From the NCBI GenBank assembly GCA_002104985.1, contig MCGO01000016.1, positions 372,001 through 436,000 on the forward strand: DNA of 64,000 bases. The letters run 5' to 3'. Position 1 is the stretch's first letter, and every line of letters begins with the position of its first letter. A program made the translations under genes and the position numbers. The stretch is from Rhizoclosmatium globosum (Eukaryota; Chytridiomycota; Chytridiomycetes; Chytridiales; Chytriomycetaceae). Positions 11,057-22,174 of the stretch are shown here, one piece after another. The notes beneath the pieces were generated by a model. The model did not search any database and was not told where the DNA came from. It worked only from the letters and a program-made list of their open reading frames with translations.

Positions 11057-13219
11057 TTAATGTAACCAAATGAGCTTCTTTTTGAGATTGTCTCGGATCG
11101 GGAATGTGGGGAGTGGGTGACTTGCAGAGTTGAACACTGTTTGCTCCAGTGGCAACAGCGTTGAATCAGAAAACATCAAGTAGAGGTACTTCAGCGTTTG
11201 TCCTAGTAATGCATTATTCATCTTGTCTATTTTTTCAGTTGGAACCTGGTTGACGTCAATCTGCCAAACAATTTAGTCCCATGAGTTCTTCCGAGATAAC
11301 ACTCACCACTCCCACATAGCCTCCATTTGAAACTTTAGCCCACTGCTCAATAGATCTAAAGACGCGCCATCCCCACTCCCGATATTTATCGTCCCCAGTA
11401 ACGCGATACAAAACAAAAAAGGCCTCCACAGCTTCAGGCGTCAAAGCAGAAAATGAGTCCCCGCGTTCAACAACAAAATCTGAATTCACTTTTCCATCCT
11501 CCACATGCTTCACACTTTCCAAAGCAACAGGCACCGACGTTATCATATGCATCGGGTTATGTCCCAACGACTTGTGCAAGTTTTTGAATTTCGCCAGAGT
11601 CCTTTCAACGCCTTTGGATGCACGTACAGCTTCACCGTCTCGAGGAGAGTTCCAAGTGACAGCGTTAGGGGCGAGACCCGTCAAAGTTTGATGATACATT
11701 TCGTAACAGGTACCAGCAAGTTCTTCAGCAATGTAAAGTTCTTCCATATCCTGTCCAGTCAGTAATCTCTTTCGTCCGTTTGTTTTGAGTGGGACTCGGC
11801 GGCCTCGGGTTGCAAGTTGTGCAAGGGTTGCACTCAATTTACAAACGGATGAGTCCATGCGGTCGCGTTTGCTTCCTTTTTCAAATGGTCCGACTATTTC
11901 GCGGATGAAGAGAAAGTTGCTGGGAGAACTTCTCATGAGTAAATGTTTCTTGATTCCTTTGTGGAAAGAAAGTCGATATTGGTCCAAGAAAAAGGGTTCG
12001 CCTTCCTTTGAGAGAAGATACTGCTTTGCAAGATGCTAGAATCCAATTGTGTGGTTATTGACGCCAAAGTTTGCGTTTTTGAGTTCGATTTTGGTCGCAT
12101 CCATATGTGACGGAACCAGGTGGTTGAATCGAGCCGTTTTATCTTTGGGATGGCGAAACAGAAGCTCAGTGGCTTTTTGAACAGCGTTCCAGTATTTTGG
12201 GTCGTTGGTTATGTGGGTCAGGTATTTAAACTCAAGTTGTAATGATAACGCCGCTGCTGTAGACAAATGATTGTCCCTCTTCTCATCTCGCTTCCTAAGT
12301 TTGACATTTAATTTCAAACGAAGAATTAAGATAAAATTACCCTGAATTCAAATCTATGGTTGCGACAGGAATACCGTGATCGAAGGCAGGTAAAAGTCGA
12401 TCTGCAACCTTGACTGCCGCCTTCAATAGTGAGAGCTCTTTGCTGACATGATACGCTCCAAGCAGTCCACCCAGCACATTAGCCGTGGTGTCCATGACAT
12501 TCACCTCCCTAGCCTGAATGCTATTGCGAAACAATCCATCTTCTTTTTTGATCCAACCAAATCCCTTATCGAAAATCGTCTTGTTCATAATCCACGCCGT
12601 ATCCAAAGAATCCACGATCGTAAGACCTAACCCGATCGTGATCTCTCCTTTCCCAGAAACAGGATCTAAACATATAGACATCAATCTCCAAAGTCCACAC
12701 AAAAGAAATAAAACCCACTCAACTAAGAATATCAGAGCCCCATGCTTTCTCCACATATGCGTCCCATCCATGCGAAAAGGCGCGTTGAACAGCTTTCGCC
12801 CGTGATCCCCAAACCCTACGCCTTTGCGACTCAGATAACTTGTGCACACTCATGAACGGTGGGTAGTTGTGGTTAAATTGTGACGCGTCTTTCAGCGGTA
12901 AAGATTCCGAGTCGTCAAACATTGATAAGTCGATTGGTGCATCCACAACAGGAATAGACGCGTCGTCTTCGGTTTTCGTGCTGTGGAATGAGTTGTAGAG
13001 GTACAGTAGATAAAGGATTCCTGTGAGGAGTAGGGCGAGGCGGTATCTCTGTAGGAAGCGCGAGAATCGAGCTAGTCGAGTGTTTTTGTAGCCTTTTGAG
13101 TTGTCGTCGTCATATACGCTGGGATTTCTGTATGTCGACTTCAGGGAGGACGACTTTGGCCATCCGTAGTGGGAAGGAAGAGAGTCGTCTGATGTTGTGC
13201 TTTTGAAAGGCAGCGACAT
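11057..13219 (-). CDS. GH47 alpha-mannosidase paralogue with degraded active site
   Basis: Exons complement(join(11057..11260, 11307..12294, 12341..12665, 12724..13219)). It is a type II membrane protein: cytosolic N-terminus, anchor ALLLTGILYLLYLY and a luminal GH47 barrel (IGLGLTIVDSLDTAWIM, VLGGLLGAYHVS, HLAKQYLLSKEG, GQDMEELYIAEE, FFVLYRVTGDDKYREWGW, TLKYLYLMFSD). By alignment with its intact neighbour, acids used for catalysis or calcium binding are changed: WGHDEL is WGSDIL, ETTIR is DTTAN, the ADSYYEY segment is TIGF, AETLKY is GQTLKY and NTExHPL is NSASHPL. A TAG codon interrupts the frame at 12036-12038. It may be a pseudoenzyme, such as a glycoprotein-binding lectin, or a decaying copy. 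Confidence 0.85.
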
Positions 13220-13380
13220 TTTCAGTTTGTTTTTGAAACAGCGACAATTTAAGCAAACAATTCATTTTTCACATTCCGCGCGAATCTAATAATTACCTAA
13301 TAACTGATGAATCTTTAGCCAAATTTATTACTCTTTTATCAAAGGCACAGTCTATGGTTTACCCTCATCCTTCACATCCT

Positions 13381-15782
13381 TCATCCACTGCACCTTCTTC
13401 GAAGCTCCTCACTAACCTCAAAAATAGGCAGAGGATGACACTCTGTGTTGAACACATATTGGTCCAGCGGCAGCAGATCGTCATCTGAAAAAGCAGATAG
13501 AAATACTTCAAAGTCTCGCCCAAGAAGAAAGACTCCATCTTGTCTCGAGACGGTGGTGGAAGCACGTTGGACGTTATTCTATGAGCAGAAAGACAGTCAG
13601 TTACATAAAACCCAGAGGATGGACTTAACCAAACTTGTGTATCCACCCGTCGCAACTTTACTCCACTGTTCAAAACTCCTAAACATTCGCCACCCCCATT
13701 CCCGATACTTTTCATCCCCAGTTACCCTATACAAAATAAAGAACGTCTCAATCGCCTCCGGTCTCAGCAAGTTATGCTTATCAGCTGCATGATCGAAAAA
13801 TCGACTTCAACTTCTCCGTCCGCAACGTCTTTAACAGTCTCCAACGCGACCGGAACATCATTCACGCGAGCAGAATGCGTTCCCAAGTCAAACTGATGGA
13901 ACCGCTTCGAGTTTTTAACAATCTGCTTCGAGACTGTGACAGGATCTTTGTTATGTTCCAAAACACGATTTCAGGAGCAAGACCGGATGCTGTTTGACGA
14001 TACATTTCCCAACATGAACGTGCGAGTTCCTCCGCGAAATAAAGTTCCTCCATATCCTGGCCGTCATGACTTTCAGACGGCCTTCTAAATCGGTGGGCAC
14101 GCGTTTGCCTTTTGTCGCGAGGAGACCTAACGTGCCACCAAAATAGCATACCAAGTGATCAAACTTTTCCGAAAAGGCCTCCGTTTTCGCCAAAGTTTCC
14201 TGAGTGTTCTCGAATATAGAGGAGGTTTGAAGGGTTGCTTCGCATCAACAGGTGCTTTTTGATTCCGTTGTGCAGGGCTTTTCGGTATTGGCAAGGAAGA
14301 AGGGTTCGGTCTTGTTTGTGAGGAGGTATTGTTTTGCAAGGTATTCGTAGTAGGAATCTGCACGAGAGCCAAGACGAATTTCGGAACCGACAAAAGATCC
14401 GTGTTTGTGGTCCAAGTAGACGGGGACGAGGTTGTCCCACGGTGCGGTTTTGTCTGACGGGGATTCGTATAGAACTTGAGAGACTTTTTGAGCAGCGTTC
14501 CAGTATTTTGGATCGTTTGTGAGATGGGAAAGGTATTTGAACTCCAGTTGAATCGTTGTTGCTTCCGCTGTGGATGAATACGTTTCTCCTGGATTTGTCG
14601 CCTGCCTGGAGAGTTGAAGTTAGATATTAGAGTGATAAAACCAAAAAATAACTAACCCAGACTTAAGATGGATGGAATTGAAAGGGATTCCGGATTTGGA
14701 TTCGGTGAAAGCAGGCATAAATTTGTCAGCAACTCGAACAGCTTCTTTCAAGAAACCGCCATCTTTGGATAGATGAAATGAGGAGAGGAGGCCTCCAATC
14801 ACGCGAATTGTGGTTTCAAACACGTTTGCATTCACGTCTGCATCCATAGTAAGCCCTTTTTCTATTAATACCCAGTCTTTCGCCTTATTGAAGATTGTTT
14901 TGTTCCCAAGAACCCATGCAGTATCGAGGGCGTCAAGAATTGTAAGTCCCATATTGAGCCATGACTCTCCCCTTTGAGAATTAGGTTCTACGTGATTTGA
15001 GGTTAGTTCCAGCCGCTACCGCCCACTCATTATTGATTTCGCTCGCCCATTGTCTTCTGCTCTCGTCTGGAATTGGGTTGCCAATTAATAATGCACTTGC
15101 TACAGCTTTCTACCCGTGGCCATAGGCACACCATATTTCCGTCTCTTTCTAGCTGCTTCCGACATCGCATACAAAATTCGAGACAACTCCCCTGTCTTCA
15201 CGAATACGTACTTAATTCATCATGATTCCATGCGTATTGAACATAACCATCCCAAGCATGAGAGAATGCACGTTGAACAGCCTTTGCTCTCGAGTCCCAC
15301 ACTTGTTTCCGTTGCTCAGCAGTTATTACAGGGCTGATGATTGCAGGAAGGGAGGGTAGTTATGGTTGAAAACAGCAGGGCTCATGGGCAGTGCAGAGAG
15401 TCATCCAGCACCGACAGATTGAATACAAGTTGCTGACTAGACTTGCAGGAGCCACTGGCGCAGCGCGTGTGTCCGGCAGAGGAGCGGCCGGATCAACAGC
15501 CTTCGGAAGCTCAACAACCTTTGCCTTTGGAAGCGGCTTCGAACCCTTTTCCGCCTGCGAACCCTGCGCCGAAACGAGGCGCCACGTGACAAGAACCAGA
15601 GCCACGAGCGCAATCCCGCGCCAGTTCGAAACTACAAATCGCTGCGCTTTCGCCGTTAAACTCTTTTTGAATCCTTTGGCGTCGTCGCCATCGAGGCCGT
15701 CGAAGCCAGGACGCCGCCGTCGGTTGCTTGAACTCGGTGTGGGCGTTGTTGACGACGAGGTGCTTCGGTACAAGGGAAGCAT
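13381..15782 (-). CDS. MNS1: GH47 mannosyl-oligosaccharide 1,2-alpha-mannosidase
   Basis: Exons about complement(join(13381..13576, 13636..14605, 14657..14987, 15212..15782)). The N-terminus is cytosolic with RRRRPGFDG, followed by an anchor (GIALVALVLVTWRLVS) and a Pro-rich stem. The catalytic domain keeps all landmark motifs: YAWNHDELK, NMGLTILDALDTAWVLG, FETTIRVIGGLLSSFHLS, GSRADSYYEYLAKQ, MEELYFAEELARSCWEM, RPEAIETFFILYRVTGDEK, MESFFLGETLKY and FNTECHPLP. It should trim alpha-1,2-mannose from N-glycans in the ER or Golgi. At least seven single-base breaks occur, several in C or T runs (for example the G run 15331-15333 on the plus strand). Intact active-site residues argue that these are assembly errors. 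A 224-nt intron separates the DEL motif from the barrel. Confidence 0.88.
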
Positions 15783-16094
15783 CCTTTTTGACAGCGAAAT
15801 TGGGGTATTTCGTAAATAAACTAATATTGAATGCATGCAGAGAAATAAAGGAAGAAGTAGATGAACGTACAATTCTTCTCGCCCTCCTCTGGCCTTTCGA
15901 GTCGTTTCACAAAGTAAGAAGGAATTCCCCAATTTAGGACCCCTTCCCTTCTGTATGCTAGTATACTAGCAATTGCTGTTCGTTTGAATTCATATTATAT
16001 GAGAGGGCATAACCAAAAGGTTCTAACAGTATATGTTTGCAAGATGCAAAGTAAAACAACGAAAAGGGAATCAAAAAAGAGGATATAACACAAT
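15783..16094. other. Intergenic region between GH47 start and flavoprotein stop
   Basis: About 310 bp holding the GH47 promoter and the 3' end of the flavoprotein-like gene. No ORF, RNA gene or repeat of note is seen. Confidence 0.35.
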
Positions 16095-19007
16095 CTACAA
16101 CCACACAGCCCGATACAAGAGCTTCAACCAACCCCACAAAAGACTCCCAGCAACACCAAACGAACTCTTCTTTACATCAGACTTGACTTGAACAGCAGTC
16201 TCTCGCATTTCCCTGGACTCAATCACGAGACTTTGCTGGCCAAACTGGCAAAGCAATTGTGAAAGTTTCTCTGGTGAATCAATCTGCGGTGCAGATCCAA
16301 TGTCAGTCAACGAGCAAGACTTTTCCAAAACGACAGCAAGGTCCCGAATTCGTGAAAGGAGCATCGAAATATTGGTATCATGAGGAGCATCAAATGGCTT
16401 CAAGCTGCATACGCACAAACTTAATTTAGTATTGAACATCATAGAATTAGTGATTACAATACCTTGTAGGCCCAGCCTTCAACTTGACAACATATCCTTC
16501 ATCCACTTGGTCACCTACCAACAACTCCCCAACCCCTCGATTCGCATACCCGCCAAATGGATCCACAGCAACTGTAACGCCGACACTGCCACGGATCATT
16601 CCCTTCACAGCCTCATGCCATCCACTCACAAGTTCACCCGCAAGCTTCTTGACAACGTCACCTCCACGCGTGCTGACAACCACCTCAGGAAGCGTTTCCA
16701 CCGTCGTGTTAGGCTTCAAGAAGAGTGCAGTCGTGTGTGTTGCGAGTAAACCGACGCGGAAACAGAGACGCCAGTGGACATGCGTGATCTTGTCTGTATC
16801 TGGGATAGCCGCGCCAGGTGTTGTGACGGAACCATATCGGAACAGGGACCCGCTTCTGGATCGTGTGCTCATGAGAGATGGACGACGGATGGGGCCGGCG
16901 CGGCGTGGATTCATTGGGCTTGTTCCAAGTGATCCTGTGGCTGTTGTGCTGGAGGACATGACGCTGTCTTTAGAGGGTCGTTTTGATACGCTGAGTGAAT
17001 CTTCGGTTACTGGAACTGCGAGGGGTTTGTTACTGATGCGACGTGTTGGTTTTCGTGGAGGTGGTTCCATGTATTGAGGGGATGCGTCATTGTGTAGTGG
17101 AGTTGAGGGGTGGGAAGGTGTTGGGATTGAAGGGGAGCTGGTAACAGAGTGAGAGGGACGAGGTGCAACTAATGAATAAGAGACTCGACGTGAAGGACCA
17201 CGAGATGGTGCTGTGTAACCTGGAAAACTTGGAGTGCTTGGAGGAGGTGCAGTAATAATATGTTTTGGAGCGGAGTAGAGGACCACTTCAGAGTTTGAAC
17301 GGATGATGGCAGCACTTGTAGTCAATTTTTGAGGAAGCGATGATTTCTCTCCCTCCGGCAGTGGGAAGAGACCTAATAGATTTGTATTAGATTCTGTATT
17401 TAGTAGACGTATGTGCCGATACTGAAACTCTACTCTCAATATTTCTCACTCGATGCAGTTCATTCGACGTGCCTAACCTTGTTCTTATTTGATGCTTGCT
17501 TTGAATCTCGCTCCGCTCTCATACCCAAGCTCTCTTATTTGCTACCGCTCGGTTGTCGCCTCGCTCTCGGTCTCATTCTCGAGGTGCTCTCACACTCAAC
17601 AAAATACTCACCAGAAATCCAAAGCAAATCCTTCTCGACGGACCCAGGTCCAACAACATCTTCCCTCACATCCACACACAAATCACCATGCTCTACATGA
17701 CCATCCTCAAAAACAACGCCAATCCGCCCGCCATCATTTTGATCCTCCAACTTATTATTTGAATGATCAAAAGAATCCACCTTCACAACGGCCTTCCCAA
17801 AATTCCAAACCGACGCCAACCCAAATTCAGCATCATGAGTCTTGTGAGACTGAGCGTAGGAAGAAAAGTAGTGGAAATTGAGTTTGGAGGAAACGCTGTC
17901 GGAGAGGGGTGGAGTTGCGCCTGGAGTGATGACGTCAAGGCCGGCGAGTAAAACGGCACGGAGGGTTTTGATCGTGACGGAAAGAGATTGCGATGCATTT
18001 GTACGTGACTTTGTTTTCCCAAAGAGGTGGGTACTGAGAGGAGAGGCGACGATACCTGGGAAGAGGAGGGGTAAGAGGTAGAGGGAAGTGAAAAGGCCTG
18101 GACGGGAGTATGGAGAGGGTTGGATAAGACCGTGGAAGAAGGAGGAGAGGTATCTGCCAATATAGGGGACTTTGCTGAGTGCGGGAGGAGTTCCTGGGAG
18201 TTGGGTTGTTGTGTGGTAAACAAGGGCTCTGAAGTTTGCAGGTGGGAGACAGTGGCGAAGGGCATTGAGGGTAGCTGGAGCAAGAGTGATGCGATCTATT
18301 GATGTGAGAGGGTGATGAAAGGAGTGAGACACAAGTTTGAGTGAAGGGGAGAGTAATTAGTACTCACAGGCGAGTCTGTGATCGTTATCGTCCCACGCAG
18401 CACCGAACGCATCCTGGTCCTGCGAAAAGACTCTTGAAGCAATTCCAATCTTCTTGAGGCCCTGGGCGAGCAGCAGCCCACCGAGACCAGCGCCGACAAT
18501 GAGGACCTTGACCGGCCGCACCTTCTTGACGTGAGCAAGTGGTGCTGCCGTCTCTTGCACCACAAAGTCTTCTTGGCGTGACTCATTCGCAACGGCAACG
18601 GCAACAAAGGCGTCTCGCTCGAGCACGGCGTCCTTCCCAGTGACAGCACCGACATAGTCGTGGATGTCGGGCCGCCAGTCCTCTCTTGGACCCCAGACAC
18701 CCTCGTCGTCGTCCGAGTATTCGTAGTTGTATTCGTACTCAAACTCGAGTGGTTCGCCGTCGTCGCCAAGTTGGCCAAGTTGGAGCCCGTCGAGCCCAGA
18801 CAGATCAAGTCCGTTCAACGGTGTCCACGATCGCGAGTGCTGCGGCCCGTCTTCCCACGATGCCCACACATCCGCTCCTTCTCCGTCGTTGTAGTCGTAG
18901 TCGAATTCGTGGTCGAGGTCAAGGTGGTCGTAGCCGCTTTCGCTGGCTGCCATCTCGACGAATCCTGCCTCATGGTGGGACTCTTCACCATCGCCAAAAT
19001 CTGGCAT
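16095..19007 (-). CDS. FAD-dependent oxidoreductase-like protein with acidic N-terminal extension
   Basis: Exons complement(join(16095..16404, 16463..17372, 17612..18295, 18368..19007)) give 847 residues with no frameshift. The first 150 residues are extremely acidic and Tyr-rich (LDLDHEFDYDYNDGEG, EFEYEYNYEYSDDDEG). A Rossmann dinucleotide motif follows, VKVLIVGAGLGGLLLAQGL, then AYRITLAPATLNALRHCLPP, which matches the segment after the first domain in aromatic-ring monooxygenase-like proteins. The middle (GVVFEDGHVEHGDL) resembles the FAD-domain strand, but the usual GADG and GD...P motifs are not visible. A long Ser/Pro-rich insert and a C-terminal hydrophobic segment (SLLWGWLKLLY) complete it. 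Substrate unknown; enzyme activity uncertain. Confidence 0.72.
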
Positions 19008-19273
19008 CTTTTTTGCAACCTTAATACTTTCTTTCTTTTCTCCTTTCTTATTAGTCAAATGAGCTCATTGTTGCATATGAATTAATATTTGGTTTCAGAT
19101 TATCCGTGAAGACGTCAAAGCGGACTAAAGTAACACGTCGATATCATCCTCTTTGATAGAAATACAGGATTCCATCAACCTAGACCACTAACTTTGGCAA
19201 AAGTTGTACAACTACCTTGTCATCCCACAACTTCATTGAATCAATCCACCTCTCCATCTCCTCACATTAAAAA

Positions 19274-19348
19274 TGGCTCCGCCCAGGCTCGAACTGGGGA
19301 CCACCAGTGTGTTAGACTGGTGTGATAAACCAACTACACCACGGAACC
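19274..19348 (-). tRNA. tRNA-Val (anticodon AAC)
   Basis: The minus strand folds as a cloverleaf: acceptor GGTTCCG pairs with CGGAGCC (one G-T pair), a D-arm follows, the anticodon stem CCAGT/ACTGG encloses loop CTAACAC with anticodon AAC, and the T-arm is CCCAG-TTCGAGC-CTGGG. Discriminator A. No intron. Confidence 0.93.
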
Positions 19349-19522
19349 CTTATGATTGTAGGCCCCCTTTTTCATGGCTTTAAATATTATTGCAGAACAG
19401 ACAATCTTAAAGCCATTCATAGATTTAACGTTATGAAATACGATGGAAACTGAGGCAATGAATGCACCCTGTGTTTTAAAGATTCCAGCAAGTTAAAGAC
19501 TTCTGAAAGACTTCACCTCAAA

Positions 19523-20401
19523 ATGCAAACTCAACCAACGAACCAGTCCCGAAACTCTTCGCGAGTCCTTGTGAATCACAATCAGGCACAGCCCTCGAAT
19601 CTTCGAAGTTTTGCCATCTAACTGCGGATCACAGAAAGGCAATCAAGTCCTGAGCTTCATCAAGAAAGTTCCTTGGGAACATGCAAACATCCCCGCAGAC
19701 TACCAAGTCGGAGCAAACTCGGGAGTTCTATACCTCAGGTAGCTCTTTCGCTCGTCCAACAACAGTGAACCCGGAACTCTGATACGTTACCTAACCAACA
19801 CAGTCTCAAATATCATCGTCTCAAACCCGAATACATTTACGAGCGCATGAAACAACTTAGCAATCAATATGCATTACGAATCATTCTTTGCGCAGTCGAT
19901 ATCGATGACCACCAACAAGCGATTCGAGAGTTGACGAAAGCATGCATCTTGGCTGGATATACCCTATTTCTGGCATGGAGGTGAAGCATTACGTCCGCGT
20001 CTGTGCTCACTTATCCACACTCTTCTCGTCAGTGCGGAAGAAGCGGGTCGATACATTGAAACGTTCAAAGCGTTCGAATACAAATCGCCAGATATGATCA
20101 AGGAACGCGTTGAAACCGACAACTTTTCAAAGTTGACTGATTGTCTCGTTCAAGTTAAGTCAATCAACAAGACGGACGTGCTTACGCTTGTGTCGAATTT
20201 TGGAGTGAGTTTACATATGCACTCGTATTTTTTTTTTTTTGGAGTGTATCATAACCTGATTCCATACAGTCTTTCAAGAGCATTGTTGAAGCTTCCCCAG
20301 ATGAGTTGTCGTTGTTGCCTGGATTTGGTGATCAAAAAGTAACGAGGCTGGTGGAGGCGGTGCAGAGTCCATTTTTGTTGGAAAACGAAGGAAGGTCATG
20401 A
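19523..20401 (+). CDS. RAD10: DNA excision repair protein ERCC1/Rad10
   Basis: Exons about 19523..19738, 19804..19980, 20033..20205 and 20270..20401. The central nuclease-like domain matches ERCC1: GNQVLSFIKKVPWEH, ADYQVGANSGVLYLSLKYH, PEYIYERMKQL, LRIILCAVDIDDHQQAIREL, CILAGYTLFLAWS and AEEAGRYIETFKAFE. A C-terminal helix-hairpin-helix pair (LTDCLVQVKSINKTDVLTLV and SPDELSLLPGFGDQKVTRL) completes it. ERCC1/Rad10 is the non-catalytic partner of the XPF/Rad1 endonuclease in nucleotide excision and crosslink repair. The 5' part (RVLVNHNQ) is in a different frame from GNQVL, so a frame error lies near 19612-19620. The third intron contains a 13-nt T run. Confidence 0.92.
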
Positions 20402-20476
20402 ATTTATTAAACGTGGTTTTGAGCGTTGGAATCGCTTTGAAAATCTATAGTTCTGACAAGAAACTTAAGAAAGGTT

Positions 20477-22017
20477 TTACTGATCCTGCTTACTGACTTT
20501 CGACAGTGGAGCTCCACTCGACGCTTGACTTGGCGGTACATTGGCTGCAACACTGGGAGGTTGCGAGGTTACTCCCTTCTTTTCTTTGTCCAACATAGAA
20601 GTCGTTCGCACAATCTTTTGAGTAACGACTTTTTCAATCGAGTTCTTCTTTTTGTATGGGGAGTTGAGTTTTGACGACAAGGAGTTTGAAGATCCGTTTG
20701 GAGACTTGACAGAGTGAGAGGAGGCTTTGGTTGTAATGCTTGCGGTCGCGAGGACGCTTGCGATTTTGTCTTGGTGCTTTTCGACATTGGATCGAAACCA
20801 TCGTATCATGTGTAATACGACGGGAAGGAAGACGATTATTCCGATTTGGGCAAGAGATGCTGTGCTTACACCGTAATGATCTCTGTTGTTATGGTGAGGT
20901 TAATGGGAGCTGAATGATTTAAACGTACGTGTACTGTCTGAAAGCAATCATCACTAAAATGCCCAACGAAATCTCTCGATTCAAGTACGCTTCCATTGCG
21001 TTGTGGTACGGTTGCCAATAAATTCTGGTCGCGCAGAGAAACGCCAGAAAGATAATGTAGACATTGATTCGAACGTTTTCTGAATACTATCCTGCATTCC
21101 AGCCCATGAACTTGATGGTTACCATAAGACCCAAACTGTCGATAAGTCTTTGAAAGTTACTCGGTGAATAGGAAGGATCGTAAGCCCATAGCTCAATACA
21201 CTTTGCACCTGGGACTTTGCATTGAGCAGGAGTGTAATACTAAAACTTAAGGTTTAAGAAAACTGTAAGAGAATTTGTACGAGCTCACCCCATCCACACA
21301 TAGTTTGGGGTTTCCATCACAATGAGGCTTGCCATCAACTAAATACGGTGGTGTACTTCTACTTTCTGGAAACAGAGCTCTTGCTTCAGGATTCAATAAA
21401 AAACGCCAAAAGTCCAGTCCAAACGCTGGGTATTTTTCAACGAGTGGTGTAGGGACGTAGAGTCCAATCACTCCCGAATACCCTGTTGCTCCCATATCAA
21501 CAGCAACTCGGTCAACTTGGGTCATTTGCTCGTAACTAGCCGTATCTTCAGGCCCTATTTATTTGCGTCAGCAGTCGTATTTTGGATTTATGAATACTTA
21601 CATGCTTCAAGGAACAGATCAATAGCGTTAACATAAAATTCTGGACCAATGACATAACCACGTCCCTATACTCATATCATTAGATCGAAACAAAATTTGA
21701 TGTGATGATTATATTACCGTTTGTGCCACGAACGTTTGATATCCCATGGCTTCCAGGAGATACTGTGCAACGTACGCGTTCAAGAAGTAACTATCCCAAC
21801 CTTCTGCGGTAATAACAATGGGACGTTTGGAGGCTGTATAGAGAGTTCCATCCACATTTTTAAGGGTATTCCATCCAAAAGCATTGTTTGGAATAATACA
21901 GGACGGACCGTTTACTTTTGGGTTGGGCAAGTAATTCACCGCTGTCCAGTTGGTTGTGTACGGGTCAGCAAACACTTTGGAAACGCACAGGAGTGATATT
22001 AGGATCGCAGAGTACAT
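20477..22017 (-). pseudogene. Truncated copy of the periplasmic-binding-domain membrane receptor
   Basis: Close paralogue of the next gene upstream. It starts with a signal peptide (MYSAILISLLCVSKVFA), then the first lobe of a glycine-betaine-type binding domain: IVITAEGWDSYFLNAYVAQY, RGYVIGPEFYVNAIDLFLEA, RVAVDMGATGYSGVIGLYVP and YDPSYSPSNFQRLIDSL, ending at FMGWNAG just before an in-frame stop. The sequence then jumps to the last membrane spans (INVYIIFLAFLCATRIYW, VSTASLAQIGIIVFLPVV) and a Ser/Lys-rich cytosolic tail. The second lobe, the Cys-rich segment and about five membrane spans are missing. Exons of the first part match the paralogue. It is either an internally deleted pseudogene or a paralogue mis-assembly. 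Confidence 0.75.
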
Positions 22018-22174
22018 TGAGGATGTCTCTGGTCCTTTAGCGGTCCAGACTTTTATTCGAAGTAAATAATGGGATTGACTGTAAATCTGCTCCATGCATT
22101 TTATTCTTACAAAGAGAACAAAGGACAAAGGAGAAAGGCCAATGAGAATGCTCTTTTAAAAAAACTAAACCGAA

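Noticed and set aside
16484..17077. Long plus-strand ORF of 197 residues
   Set aside because: It is the reverse-strand shadow of the Ser/Pro-rich exon of the flavoprotein-like gene, which has consistent splice sites.
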